Below, piece after piece: positions 47,418 to 60,463 of a stretch of 64,000 nucleotides of DNA (position 1 is the stretch's first letter; every line of letters begins with the position of its first letter). The notes beneath the pieces were generated by a model, which was given only the letters and a program-made list of their open reading frames with translations, did no database searches and was not told the DNA's origin. The position numbers and the translations under genes are program-made. This DNA is from Nymphaea colorata. Its lineage: Eukaryota > Streptophyta > Magnoliopsida > Nymphaeales > Nymphaeaceae. Location of the stretch: assembly GCF_008831285.2 (NCBI RefSeq), contig NC_045141.1, positions 3,985,224 to 4,049,223 of the forward strand, read 5' to 3'.

Positions 47418-48662
47418 TTACAAGGGCATCAATCTTCTGTGCCTAAAGAACCATAAAAATGTGCAGAAAATAAAAATTCCGCATGCACCAGTGATCAATA
47501 AAACCCACTTGAATGCCTCTGGTTCATCAAATAGTGATATCGAGAAATTCATGCCAAAGATTCCTGCTACTACCCCAAAGATTGCAACAACAAATGTCGC
47601 GGTTGTAAGCAGCAATTCAAACTGAATCAACTGATTCCGCACATTGTCCTGCATCAGACCAGTAACAATATGAAATTATTTTGTGGCAGTAATACCAAAG
47701 GTTGACAAAGGCAAATTAGTATGCTAGCAATGCCAATCAGATATTGACAACTTGGAATATGAAATTAGTTCTGTCCTCCAATCTAGTAGATAAAGCAACC
47801 AGAAGGCACCTCATCGGTTTATTAATTAGCAAAGATGTTACCTGGCACATCGGGCTACACTATCCACAGGAATGCAATTTTCAAGAATGATGCATGACTA
47901 TGTTTCTGCGTGAAGGGTAACTGGTGGACCTTTTCTTGCATTCTATACAGCTTTATGCCATCTCAAAAATAAAGGGAGAATAGTGCTAACCAATTGTATA
48001 TTGATGAAGTCCTCTGTATCATCTATATATTCCTTGAGCTGTAAAGATTAAAGTCATTCAGGAATTTTAGCAAGAACGATGTTAAGGTCAGCCAACATGA
48101 AAAGGAAAGAAATCTTGTTTGGGTTGTGTACCGATGTTAGCTTGTTGAGGGTGCTGTCAATGACAACGAAGTAGGCTTCCAGTAGCATTTCCAATTCCTC
48201 AATGTTTTCCGTGGCACTTTCTGAACTCTTCATGCTCTCGTGTCTACTTCTAGCTATGCTTAGGCTCTTCTCAAGTCTCTGGGTTTCTGTAGGAGAAGAA
48301 ACAGGAGAAACAGGAGCAGAAACCGACATTCCAGCTCCTATAGAGCTGTAACCGGCTATAGATTGATCACCATCAATAGCTCGCAGCTTCTTCTCTGTCA
48401 GATACATTTCAGCCATGTCACCATCATCATCCATAAGTTGTTCAGTCTCATTCCTGACCCCTAAGAAATGAAACTCACAATGAAATAAAAGTGGATGAGA
48501 GTATAAGATAAAGTAACAAAAGAAGTACCTTCTGAACCCTTTGGGTCAAAGCAACAAGTCGGCTCTTCAACCGACGCACTCGTTCCAAATTTAAGGTACT
48601 TATTTTAGAGGTCAGTTCATCCAACAAAGGATATGCCTCTATCTCTAGATCTGCAGCCCTTT
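47418..48662 (-). pseudogene. MRS2/MGT magnesium transporter, 3' part
   Basis: CorA-family Mg2+ channels (MRS2/MGT) have two C-terminal membrane helices with a GMN filter motif. Minus-strand exons: to about 48530 (ADLEIEAYPLLDELTSKIST, LERVRRLKSRLVALTQRVQK), about 48453-48133 (VRNETEQLMDDDGDMAEMYL, IEELEMLLEAYFVVID), about 48041-47996 (LKEYIDDTEDFINIQ) and about 47653-47418 (DNVRNQLIQFELLL, helix 1, GIFGMNFSISLFDEPEAFKW with intact GMN, helix 2, FRHRRLMPL, stop). These four exons are open with usable splice sites, so the 3' end may be functional. The N-terminal exons are not found upstream, where a complete Copia element sits; they are either missing or beyond recognition, so I class it as partial. 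Confidence 0.85.
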
Positions 48663-49020
48663 TGGGGCCAAAAAAATTTCCCTTATTAAAGAGTTGGCTG
48701 TGGAAAATGACCAACAATTATAAAGAGAATGTGTACAGATTCAAACTTGGAGTACAATAATCAAATTAAGGCTTTGGAAAGCTGCCAAATTTCAGTAGAG
48801 TGAGAAAATCAATCGAAAATGTCCTAGAAAAAGTGAAATAAATATGAGATGATTTCAGAAAGATATTGAGGGTAAGAACCGCTCAGTTTCTGGATAGGTT
48901 AGACTGATCTTGTGACAAACAAATAATCGAACATAGGCTCCTCTTGTTTAGCTAAATTTGTTTGGCCAAGCTACAAGAGGAGGGACCCAACATCTCCATA
49001 CACAATACATGCATGGAATC

Positions 49021-49260
49021 TGTAGAAACAAAATATGCACGAGAGTAGAAGAAAGCACACAGATGTAACGTGGAAAACCCTCAACGCGAGGGAAGAAAAA
49101 CCACAGGTGAGGAGGTCTGGCACTCACTAGCCTCCAGACACTCTTTCTCTTCAAAACTTCATTAACACTAAGATTAGGGTTTACAGAGATATAAGTAGTC
49201 CTAATTAGGACAAACCGGATCGGGTAAGAATCCGGACCCGGACAACAAAACCCGTCAACA
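49021..49260 (-). repeat. 3' LTR of Copia element 3
   Basis: 240 bp, TGTAGAAACAAAATATGCAC...CCCGTCAACA on the plus strand. Confidence 0.95.
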
Positions 49261-50706
49261 CTCCCCCTCAAGTTGGGCATACATATCAAACATGCCCAAC
49301 TTGGATACATTTCTCTCAAATGGAGTTACACTGAAGGCCTTGATTAGGATATCAGCAGTTTGGTCTTCAGACTTCATGTATGGTAGCGTTAATTCCTTAG
49401 CATCAATTCTTTCTCTGATGAAGTGACGGTCAATCTCCACATGCTTTGTTCGATCATGAAGAACCGGGTTGTTAGCCAAGTTAATTGCAGACTTATTATC
49501 ACAATACATCCTCATAGGCCCTTCAATCTCTATTCCAATATCTGTCAATAAGATCTTCAGCCATAACAATTCTGTTACCTCAGTAGCCATAGCCCTATAT
49601 TCAGCTTCTGCACTCGAGCGGGAACACACATCTTGTCTCTTGCTTCTCCAAACAACTAAATTTTCCCCCAAGTAGATGCAGTACCCTGAAGTAGATCTTC
49701 TGGTGTCAACACAGTCTGCCCAGTCTGCATCAGAATACCCTTCAACTTCAATAGATCTTTGTTGCACATATAGAAGTCCCTTCCCGGGATTCTTCTTCAA
49801 GTAGCACAGAATTCTATCTACAGCCTTCAAGTGCATATCTGTAGGTGCATGCATGAACTGGCTCATCACATTTACAGCAAATGTGATATCAGGTCTAGTT
49901 AGAGTGAGATAAATCAGTTTGCCAACTAGATGTTGATATCTCCCTTTAGCTTCTTCACACAACAGTTTTTCATCTTTGCTACCAAGTTTATGCCCAGCAT
50001 CTATAGGAGTAGAGGCTGGTCTGCACCCCAGTTTTCCTGTCTTCTTCAGTAGATCCAGGGTATACTTCTTTTGACTAAGTACAAGAGTTGTACCTGATCT
50101 AGCAATTTCAATACCAAGGAAATACTTCAGCTTACCAAGATCTTTTAGATCAAATTCAGTAGATAGTAAACCCTTTAATCTTGCTATCTCTTCCTTATCA
50201 TCATCTATAACAATCATATCATCAACATAAACCAATAGTAGAGTAACTTTACTCTCTCTTCTCTTTACAAACAGGGTATGATCTCCATTTCCTTGTTTGT
50301 AGCCATGTTTCTTCATAACAAGTCTGAGCCGTTCAAACCATACTCGGGGAGACTGTTTCAGCCCATACAAAGCTTTCTTCAATTTACAGCATTTTCCAGG
50401 TTTCTCAAAACCTGGTGGCATGCACATGTACACTTCCTCTTCGAGATCTCCATTGAGAAAGGCATTTTTCACATCAAGTTGGCACATCTCCCAACCCTTC
50501 ATCACTGCCAATGAAATAATAACTCTAACAGTCTTCATCTTTGCAACTGGAGCAAACGTCTCTAAGTAGTCAATCCCATATTTCTGACTGAACCCCTTGG
50601 CCATCAATCGTGTTTTGTACCTCTCAATGTTCCCATCTGGTTTGTACTTAACAGTGTAGACCCACTTCGACCCAACCAAGTGGGCTGCTTCAGGAATATC
50701 AACCAC
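49255..50706 (-). CDS. Copia 3 reverse transcriptase and RNase H
   Basis: A 483-codon open frame. RT: SKWVYTVKYKPDGNIERYK near the start, FAPVAKMKTVRVIISLA, QLDVKNAFLNGDLEEEVYM, YGLKQSPRVWFERL, and catalytic LLVYVDDMIV at about residue 185; connection LKYFLGIEIARS. RNase H: GYSDADWADCVDTRRSTSGY, SSAEAEYRAM, YCDNKSAINLANNP and HIDRH-like VEIDRHFIRE. These key residues look intact. It ends MFDMYAQLEGEC at the polypurine tract. The frame normally continues from integrase without its own start, so the first Met is not a true start. Confidence 0.92.
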   Translation of the reverse strand: MVDIPEAAHLVGSKWVYTVKYKPDGNIERYKTRLMAKGFSQKYGIDYLETFAPVAKMKTVRVIISLAVMKGWEMCQLDVKNAFLNGDLEEEVYMCMPPGFEKPGKCCKLKKALYGLKQSPRVWFERLRLVMKKHGYKQGNGDHTLFVKRRESKVTLLLVYVDDMIVIDDDKEEIARLKGLLSTEFDLKDLGKLKYFLGIEIARSGTTLVLSQKKYTLDLLKKTGKLGCRPASTPIDAGHKLGSKDEKLLCEEAKGRYQHLVGKLIYLTLTRPDITFAVNVMSQFMHAPTDMHLKAVDRILCYLKKNPGKGLLYVQQRSIEVEGYSDADWADCVDTRRSTSGYCIYLGENLVVWRSKRQDVCSRSSAEAEYRAMATEVTELLWLKILLTDIGIEIEGPMRMYCDNKSAINLANNPVLHDRTKHVEIDRHFIRERIDAKELTLPYMKSEDQTADILIKAFSVTPFERNVSKLGMFDMYAQLEGEC

Positions 50707-52435
50707 CTCTCATGTCTGATTTCTGTCTAAAGCTTCCATCTCTTCTTTCATGAGACCACTTAGTGTCACCCTGAGCCTCTGTAGCATTCCTGGGAATCAC
50801 AACCATAGCCAAGGAGGATACAAAACATTTATAGTCAGTGCTCAATATAGAGTAAGATACGAAGTTACCAATAGGGTGTTGGGTACATGACCTGACACCC
50901 TTTCTCAAGGCAATGGGAAGATCCTCTTTTTCTTTTTCAGTCTGTGTTTCTCTTCCAACATCTTGCTTCTGAACACGACTTGGATCATCCAAGGAAGAAG
51001 TAGGATTGGGATTCGGTGTAACCTCCTCATCATTAATCACCTTGTCAGTACAAGCTCTTCTCCTGGAATACACCTGTCCAAACGTACGATTACCCTCTTG
51101 TTCTGTCACCATAGGATGTTCTCCCTCTTTCTCCTGTTCATGAACATCAGTAGTCGTCCCCTCTTCATCTTTTCCAAGCACCTTGGCAACAAGATTCTCT
51201 TCACGCCTGTAATCCATAAAGTCTGTAAACTGAATTTCCTGTGTGGGAGAATACTCTTCCTTAGACATTAACTTCTCCCCCTGAAGAGAATTCTCACCAA
51301 AATAGGAGACATGTTCCAAGAATGTGACATCTTTGGTAATGTGAAGACGACCAGTGGTGGGATCTAGACATTTATAACCTTTTTGAGTGGAAGAATACCC
51401 AAGAAAGATGCCCTTAATAGATTTGGGATCAAGTTTTTTCACGTTTGGGCTGTGGTTATGTATGAAACACACACATCCAAAGACTCGATGAGGAAGGTGA
51501 AAATGTTGACTACTCCTTGGAAGCATAGAATAGGGAGTACGACCCTTTAGCACACGATTAGGCATGCGATTAATATAGTAGACACTAGTAAGGATTGCAT
51601 CTCCCCAATAATATTTTGAGAGATTTCTTTGGAACAATATGGCTCGGGTGACATTGAGCAACTGACAATTTTTCCTCTCAGCAACCCCATTTTGAGGGGG
51701 GTATAACTACAGGATGTCTCATAAACAATCCCCCTCTTTCGAAAGAATTCTTCAACAGTGAGACACATATATTCACGAGCATTATCAGACCGAAAAGTCT
51801 TTAACAGAATTTTTTCCATACTGGTTTTCCACTAGGAGGATGAAAGTTTCAATAATGTGAGGCACCTCACTACGATCTTTCAACAAATACACAAAGGTAC
51901 ACCTTGAATAATCACCTATAAAAGTTATAAAGTATTGAAAACCACCACCAGAATGAATGCCCGAAGGCCCCCACACATCAGAATGAACCAAGGAGAAAGC
52001 TTTATTAGAACGACTATTTGAAATTGGATAAGAAGCTCTAACATGCTTCGCAAACTGATACACATCACATGATAACATGGAAATGTTTAAACTAGAACAT
52101 AGTTCAGGGAACAAATGTTTCAAAATCCCAAATGGGAGATGACCAAGGCGTTCATGCCAAAACAAGAATAACTGACGACACTCTTCCTCCTTTTTCTCTG
52201 TCCTGCTGACTGTTGACATAAGAGCTGTGACAACGCGTATAGAAAGCCGATACAGCCCATCAGACACCAAACCAATCCCAATCCTCTTCCCTGTCTCCAA
52301 GTCCTGCAAAATACAACGTTTTTCAGAAAATATAAGTTCACACTTCAGTTCCTTGGTAATCTTACTAACAGATAACAAATTTAAGGAAAGATGGGGAACA
52401 TGTAAGGCATTGTGAACTAAAAAATTATTTAACAA
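50699..52435 (-). pseudogene. Copia 3 gag-pre-integrase and integrase, frameshifted
   Basis: Three overlapping frames. 52435-51785: LNLLSVSKI, FWHERLGH, SLVHSDVWGP, FITFIGDYSR. 51819-51547: FRSDNAREYM, the second catalytic aspartate region. 51661-50699: LLNVTRA-type MLNVTRAILFQRNLSKYYWG, YYINRMPNRVLKGRTPYS, GIFLGYSSTQKGYKC. The second Cys of the HHCC zinc site region is altered (CDVYQFAKH), and at least two frameshifts separate the parts, so integrase is dead. Confidence 0.88.
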
Positions 52436-52529
52436 GGGAAGACTTCATTTCCCTGCCACAGAAGTAAAGGAACCATCGGCAAGGCATACACGTTCCTTTC
52501 TCGATGATAGCTTGTAGTCATGTGATGAG

Positions 52530-53514
52530 TGGCACCGCTGTCAACAATCCATTCACCCATATAAAAAGTACCTTCTGTCCCTGCCAATGCCTGATTGATC
52601 TTCACCTCACCTGACCAACATCAATCTTGCTCAAGTATGCTCGTAGCTCACGAATCTGTTATGCAGAAATAGAACCTTTCCCATCACTCAGACTTGTTGC
52701 AGATGATACAGGCTTCTTCCCACTAGAAGACCTCCCCCTACTATCCTTCTTCTCTGGATGCAGGTCCCAACAAAAATCCCTAGTATGACCAAGTTTTTTG
52801 CAATGTGTACATTTGCGGGAAGAACGAGGAGTTCCCATAGGGGCACGACTAATATAGGTTCTTCAGTTTCAACTCGGGAATAGACATCTTCAATACTAAA
52901 TGATTTGTCAGAGTTAAGAATCTGACTCCTTATATTTTCAAAGTCATCATTCAGTCCAGATAAGAAAATGAATACTTGTTCTCCCATTTATCAGTCATAT
53001 ACTGCATCTGGTCGTGAGGACACCTCTATGTAATATCAGAATGATAGTCAAGGTCCTCCCACTTAGATTTTAATGCTGCATAAAAGTCTCCAACTGAGAA
53101 AGCACCTTGTCGCAGGGAATCCACATCCTTCATAGGTTGATATACACGAACTTTCCTTTTCTTTTGACCATACATCTGCTCCAAAATAATCTACATATCC
53201 CTTGCAGTCTTCTTACGAAGAATGAGGGGTTGGATATCCGGGGACACTGAATTAACAATCCAGGTTTTTACCTGGTTGTCTTCAAGGAACCATGTATCCC
53301 AAGCCAGACTATCTGCAGCTGGTTCAACCTTTCTCCCATTCACATAGGCAATGCGTCCTCACCCAGCAATCCCCATAGTAATCGCAGCAGACCATCGTGA
53401 ATAGTTTTCCTTGGTAAGTTGAATGGTGGTAACTTGAACCGGTACATGATCAGTCCACGCAGACACAACATCAGGTAGATGAGTATTGACTGAAGAAGAA
53501 GACGAGTCAGCCAT
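52530..53514 (-). pseudogene. Copia 3 gag, interrupted
   Basis: ATG at 53514 begins MADSSSSSVNTHLPDV, followed by QLTKENYSRWSAAITMGIAG, SLAWDTWFLEDNQVKTWIVN and KWEDLDYHSDIT, the Copia gag (UBN2) pattern, with several in-frame stops. 52987-52688 carries LNDDFENIRSQILNSDKSFS and the zinc-knuckle neighbourhood. The protease motif near 52.53 kb (WIVDSGATHH type) is partly preserved. Confidence 0.82.
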
Positions 53515-53529
53515 GATCACCGGTTAGAA

Positions 53530-53935
53530 GTGGCTGCCAAAGAACACACACAGCAGCAATAACCTAGAGAAGAGGGGAGATGACATAGTCGGGGATCAAC
53601 GGCGGAAGCGGCAGGACGCGGTGGAAGCAGCGGACTACGCTCGGCGGAAGCAGAGGGCAGCGCTTGGCAGCACGCGCTGAGAACAGGCGACGGCGTCAGA
53701 CGTCAGCGTCGGTGGTCGAACGTCGGCGTCGGCAGAGGCGTCAGCAGAGACGTTGGCGTCGGATGTCGGCCGGTCGTCCTGCGAGAGGCAGCGGCGGTCA
53801 CGAAACCAGCGACGCAGCAGCGGCGGCAGCGGCGAAGGCAATGTCACGGCGCGGCGACAGCGGCGGCGCAGCAACGACGGCGGTGGTGGTAGCGACGGCG
53901 ACGTTGGTAGCGGCGGCAGTCAGGGTTGGAACTTC
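53530..53935. other. GC-rich leader of Copia 3
   Basis: Between gag and the primer site is a block of GCG/CGG/ACG triplets, far richer in G+C than the rest of the window. Copia 1 has only a short GGCGGCGGCGGCGGCAGCAG tract in the same place. The open frames here on both strands reflect composition, not genes. Confidence 0.75.
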
Positions 53936-53977
53936 ACAACCCTAGAAAAAATAGATTTTGTTTTCTCCAAGTCCGAC

Positions 53978-53990
53978 GGCTCTGATACCA
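53978..53990 (-). other. Primer-binding site of Copia 3
   Basis: GGCTCTGATACCA, complement of TGGTATCAGAGCC, directly next to the 5' LTR. Confidence 0.93.
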
Positions 53991-54230
53991 TGTAGGAACA
54001 AAATATGCACGAGAGTAGAAGAAAGCACACAAATGTAACGTGGAAAACCCTCAACGCGATGAAAAAAAAACCACAGGTGAGGAGGTCTGGCGCCCACTAG
54101 CCTCCAGACAATCTCTCTCTTCGAAACTTCATTAACACTAAGCTTAGGGTTTAGAGAGATATAAGTAGTCCAAATTAGGACAAACCGGATCGGGTAAGGA
54201 TCCGGACCCGGACAACAAAACCCGTCAACA
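53991..54230 (-). repeat. 5' LTR of Copia element 3
   Basis: 240 bp, TGTAGGAACAAAATATGCAC...CCCGTCAACA on the plus strand, same length as the partner. Confidence 0.95.
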
Positions 54231-54235
54231 GAATC

Positions 54236-55324
54236 AAAAGTATCTTTTCTGCCATGTAAGTAGGTTTTATGATGGAACCATTTTTTATGGAACAAGATGC
54301 ATAAATCCTTATTATGTCATTTATCAGATTTGCTATCGATAAACTCAACATGAATATGTGTTCTACCTAACAATAAATTTCTGTTGACCGTGATGAGAAA
54401 ACCAATTCAGTTTGTTCAAGATGGAGACAAAAACAAAAATTTTGAACTATGATGGGCAAATGAGACTGAGTTGTTTGAGAGGAATAGGCTTCAGAACTGC
54501 TACAGAATAGGAGAACTTTGAGAATAAAGAGGAGTCAAAGCCATATACAATGGTCTGAGCAGACTTTTCCCGAACTTGGAAAAGGTCAATGACAGCATCT
54601 CTTGAAGCTGAAGATATGCTAGAACTACAAGCTATCGGAACATCCCTTTGAAAGATATGTAAGAGCTACAAGACTGACCATGACTCCCGACTACGCTTTT
54701 ATTGATGACTTTGGTCAAATATGTCCAGACAGGTGATCAGGTATATGCACAGAGATTGACTTAAGATATGCAGACAAAATAGCTTTGGTTGGATAACTGG
54801 ATCTACGTGGGTTAATGCCCGAGGATGGTATCATCACATCCAATGGCCTGAATTGTAATCAGCACTAAGCAGCACTGCCATTATAATACAGTTTTTACAT
54901 CGAACACTTGCCATAGGTATGAGGTAGGAAGGTTTTAGTGGCTTTATTTCATGGCCAGTAAAGTAGGTTGGAAAGAGTATCCAATGCAGTAAACAAACTT
55001 CACTGCTTAACGTAGGTGATCAGATCACTGGTTATTTCTCACCAGCAGAGTGGAGATGCAGGTTTTAACTCATAGCCTTTCTTCCAACTGAACTTGTTTC
55101 AGAAGAAGGTGCAGTTAAGCTTGTCACAAAAAGCCTTCATAGTCTTGGTCTTCAATGTTATCGCACATGCTAGTCTGAGAAGTCCAATATTGGAAGATCT
55201 CAGATATGTCTGACTGCTCTGGGTGTGAGATTGGGGTCCCAAAATCATTCTTCATTTTGTTCTTTGGGTTGACACAGGCAATTCCTTGGACTAATCTAAT
55301 CTAGCATTTTCAAAGTTCATGTTG
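54236..55324. other. Intergenic; no gene recognised
   Basis: I looked here on the minus strand for N-terminal MRS2 exons and found none. Confidence 0.4.
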
Positions 55325-55460
55325 AAGCATGTCAAATGGGTTTCAGGATCGGGTCTGGATCCATACCCGATCCAATGTGTAGCCCATGTTGGGCCTTACT
55401 TAAGGGTTGTAACCCTAATTTTGAGAAGTAAATAAAATCTTAAGAGAGAGAGTCTGATCC
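55325..55460. repeat. Truncated Copia LTR fragment, plus-oriented
   Basis: Its complement has ACTCTCTCTCTTAAGATTTT, AATTAGGGTTACAA, CTTAAGTAAGGCCCAACA, GGGCTACAC and GGATCCAGACCCG, in the same order as the Copia 1 LTR end (20848-20960). It stops abruptly at GAGAGTCTG, where the GATACG repeat begins. Confidence 0.72.
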
Positions 55461-55467
55461 GTATCAT

Positions 55468-55805
55468 AAGGGAGGACCGACTTTAAAAAGAAGCACAAAA
55501 AACAATGTTTTTTTTTTCTGTTTTGTCACCGTATCATAAGATACGGGGGTGTATCAGCCACATCGTACAATACAGCCTTTGCATCGCATGATCTGAACGA
55601 TACACCTATGATCCACAGGCATATCGTGTGTTGTATGCGAATCACATAGGTTTCTCAAACCTATACGATACGTATTGTCCGATATGGATAACACTCAGCA
55701 CTTTCTTTACCTCATGCAGATGCAACATTTTGTTTTAGAGACAAGACACATTTTAATATTGTTGAGAGCAATTTCTTAAGAAAAAATTTGAGAAAAAAAC
55801 TCACA
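55468..55805. repeat. GATACG-rich dispersed repeat, third copy
   Basis: Direct repeat of about 58330-58665: GGGAGGACCGA(C/T)TTTAAAAAGAAGCAC, CAGCCACATCGTACA, AGGTTTCTCAAACCTATACG, GATATGGATAACACTCAGCA, AGACAAGACACATTTTAATA. It lacks the flanking PRP4 introns, so it is a mobile element copy rather than part of the P1/P2 duplication. Confidence 0.75.
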
Positions 55806-56331
55806 CATGCAAATGCTGAAGCAACACCAAACCAAAGAAAACGGAGAACAATTCTCATCACAGCTAAACGACGAGTTGTTGAATATGTCCCATGACAATG
55901 TCCAGTACACCTACATGATTAAAGGAAACAAATGATGTAAAATCATGACCTACTCCTTGCCTCCTAAATGACATCAAGAAACAACGCAAGAGAATTCCAA
56001 GCAGTACTTTCATTATTACAAAAGTGGGACCTAAACTTAGCAGCTCATTTAAGGTCTTTGAATTGAACTTCCCTTTGTTGAAAGCAAAGATAGTCAGCCC
56101 CTGCACGCATAATATGAAATTGACCTTAAGCATCAAAATAGATAACAAGCTCATAGTAATTTAAATCATGAATGAGGATCGCAGAAGAAATAAATACTAC
56201 ATTTATATGTTATATTGTATATAAAATACAATAAACATATAACATTATATATACATTAGAAGTTATTACGTATAACATACTTTATACACGTATTATAATG
56301 CATAATGTATATAATTATAGTAATGTCTATT
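55806..56331 (-). pseudogene. Callose synthase exon pair, broken duplicate A
   Basis: Minus strand: GLTIFAFNKGKFNSKTLNEL and LSLGPTFVIMK, then a jump to VLDIVMGHIQQLVV where copy B reads VLDIVMMYGAYSTTLRLAV. Relative to copy B it lacks 22 bp (GGTAAACTTACTCTC... at about 56016), which removes the exon end and the GTAAGT donor. It also lacks 8 bp that puts the next exon out of frame, and two further stretches of about 10 bp. Outside these deletions the two copies are nearly identical through 56331. It is dead. Confidence 0.85.
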
Positions 56332-56680
56332 AATGATATATTACTAGAACAATAATGTATACGTATAATATATAATATATTATATTATGTGTCATATGTT
56401 AAACGTATAAGATATATGATACATGATACGTGTTATTGTATATATATAATACTATAACATATATACTAATAATATATTATATAATATATATGTATTATAC
56501 ATGAAATATTATACCACATATGTATGTACATATATATTACATATTGTATGATAATATATATGTGCACGTCTGATATTACATATTTGTTATATAGTACACA
56601 TATATGTCATGTTTGTATATGTTATATTTTAAAATATTATATATATACATATAGGAGTATACATACATATTAATCACAAA
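56332..56680. repeat. AT-rich low-complexity stretch
   Basis: TATAATATATTATA-type DNA resembling 36290-37440; no ORF. Confidence 0.7.
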
Positions 56681-56889
56681 TGCAGTCGATGCTTCCCATA
56701 AGCATTACGCTTAACAAAAAAATTTGAAACTGCAACATACCTGCTTGATGATCCCTATATCAAATCACTTGGTTTGATAAATTTTGGACCATGTAATTTG
56801 ACAATGCTAAGGCATACATGCAAAAACAAACAATGTGGGCAAAGAGGTGAAGAGCATTGAAACATGAAAGGGTTTCTTTGTTGAAACCT

Positions 56890-57111
56890 ACCAAAACTTA
56901 TCTTGAGTAAGACTGGAACCATTCTGCCATACCTGTTGTCCCACAAACAATTCTCATTCGTCAAAGATTGACCAAAAAACTCTTCTGCTTGTACAAATTT
57001 GGCACTTACAAGTGCTGCAGAATCTTTTGGAATGAAAGCTTGCACACTATACACCTGAACTGAACCATCTTTAAGTTCCTCCCGTACGCCTGCATCATTT
57101 TGAGGGAACAA
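56890..57111 (-). CDS. Unidentified exon-like open frame
   Basis: The minus-strand frame starts near CAAAATGATGCAG|G and reads GVREELKDGSVQVYSVQAFI, PKDSAALVSAKFVQAEEFFG and SLTNENCLWDNR before GTATGGCAG. The region has balanced codon usage unlike the AT-rich surroundings, and borders that could be splice sites. I do not recognise the family. It lies between callose synthase copy A and PRP4 copy P2, both also on the minus strand. Confidence 0.3.
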
Positions 57112-57690
57112 AACTAAGTGACCACCAGAAATTCACCAATTCCACAAAAATATATGCACAAAGAACAACACTCAAACATTTATTTGTGAACGTTGATCAT
57201 GTTCGGCAAAAGTTAGCCTACCGTACAATGAAACAGTTATTGGGAACTTCCTTTATTCAAAAGAAAGTCAGAAACGTGTATACGGAAACCCCTTTCGGTT
57301 ATACACACTATGACATTAACTATCTATTCACTGAGGGGTCTCACGTCTCTCACTCCTCCAACAAGGGCCCGTATTCCCTGCATCCATCCCATTGCTAAAT
57401 CAACAAGCAAAAGATCATCAAAAATTATTGACAAGAGACGAAACGCCTTTGACGAGTTATCTTACAATAGAAATAGAATATATTCGACTGAAAGGACTCG
57501 CCAAGTAAGAGAGCTCTCCAGAGTGGCTGTGTTAAGCTCACGATCAGCAAGAAGTCTGCATTGCTTGCACTTGGTCCCTGTGACAAAGATAGAGACAAGC
57601 AAATGCCCAATGATCAGATGGCTGAATAAAAGATTCAAATGCATAGCTAACTCAACAGCAGTTCTGGATCAGAAATATCAGCATTTTTAT

Positions 57691-60310
<2,620 letters not shown>

Positions 60311-60463
60311 CACCTGAAAAAGAAACAGAAGCACTGAACAATTGAGGACAGAAAATATATAGTTAATTTTCCTTTTTTCTTAGACTTAAGGAAGACAATG
60401 CATCACGTAGCTAAGAATTCTCATGAAGAACTGCAACAAGCAATTTTTAATAAATCCAGAAAC

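Larger units (their letters stand above)
49021..54230 (-). mobile_element. Ty1/Copia LTR retrotransposon 3, structurally complete
   Basis: 5210 bp, minus strand. LTRs 49021-49260 and 53991-54230, both 240 bp and differing at about 14 positions by my count (about 94 percent identical). Primer site, polypurine tract (complement CTCCCCCTCAAG at 49261) and target duplication are all in place. Gag starts at 53514; integrase and RT-RNase H follow in Copia order. Gag and integrase contain several stops and frameshifts, while RT-RNase H is a 483-codon open frame. It is therefore an older, non-autonomous insertion that kept its ends. It lies upstream of the MRS2-like exons. Same family as Copia 1. Confidence 0.95.
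49016..54235. other. GAATC target-site duplication of Copia 3
   Basis: GAATC at 49016-49020 and again at 54231-54235, immediately outside the two LTRs. Confidence 0.92.

Noticed and set aside
53635-53995. Arg/Ala/Gly-rich proteins in the Copia 3 leader
   Set aside because: Compositional open frames in GC-rich triplet DNA on both strands, lying between primer site and gag.
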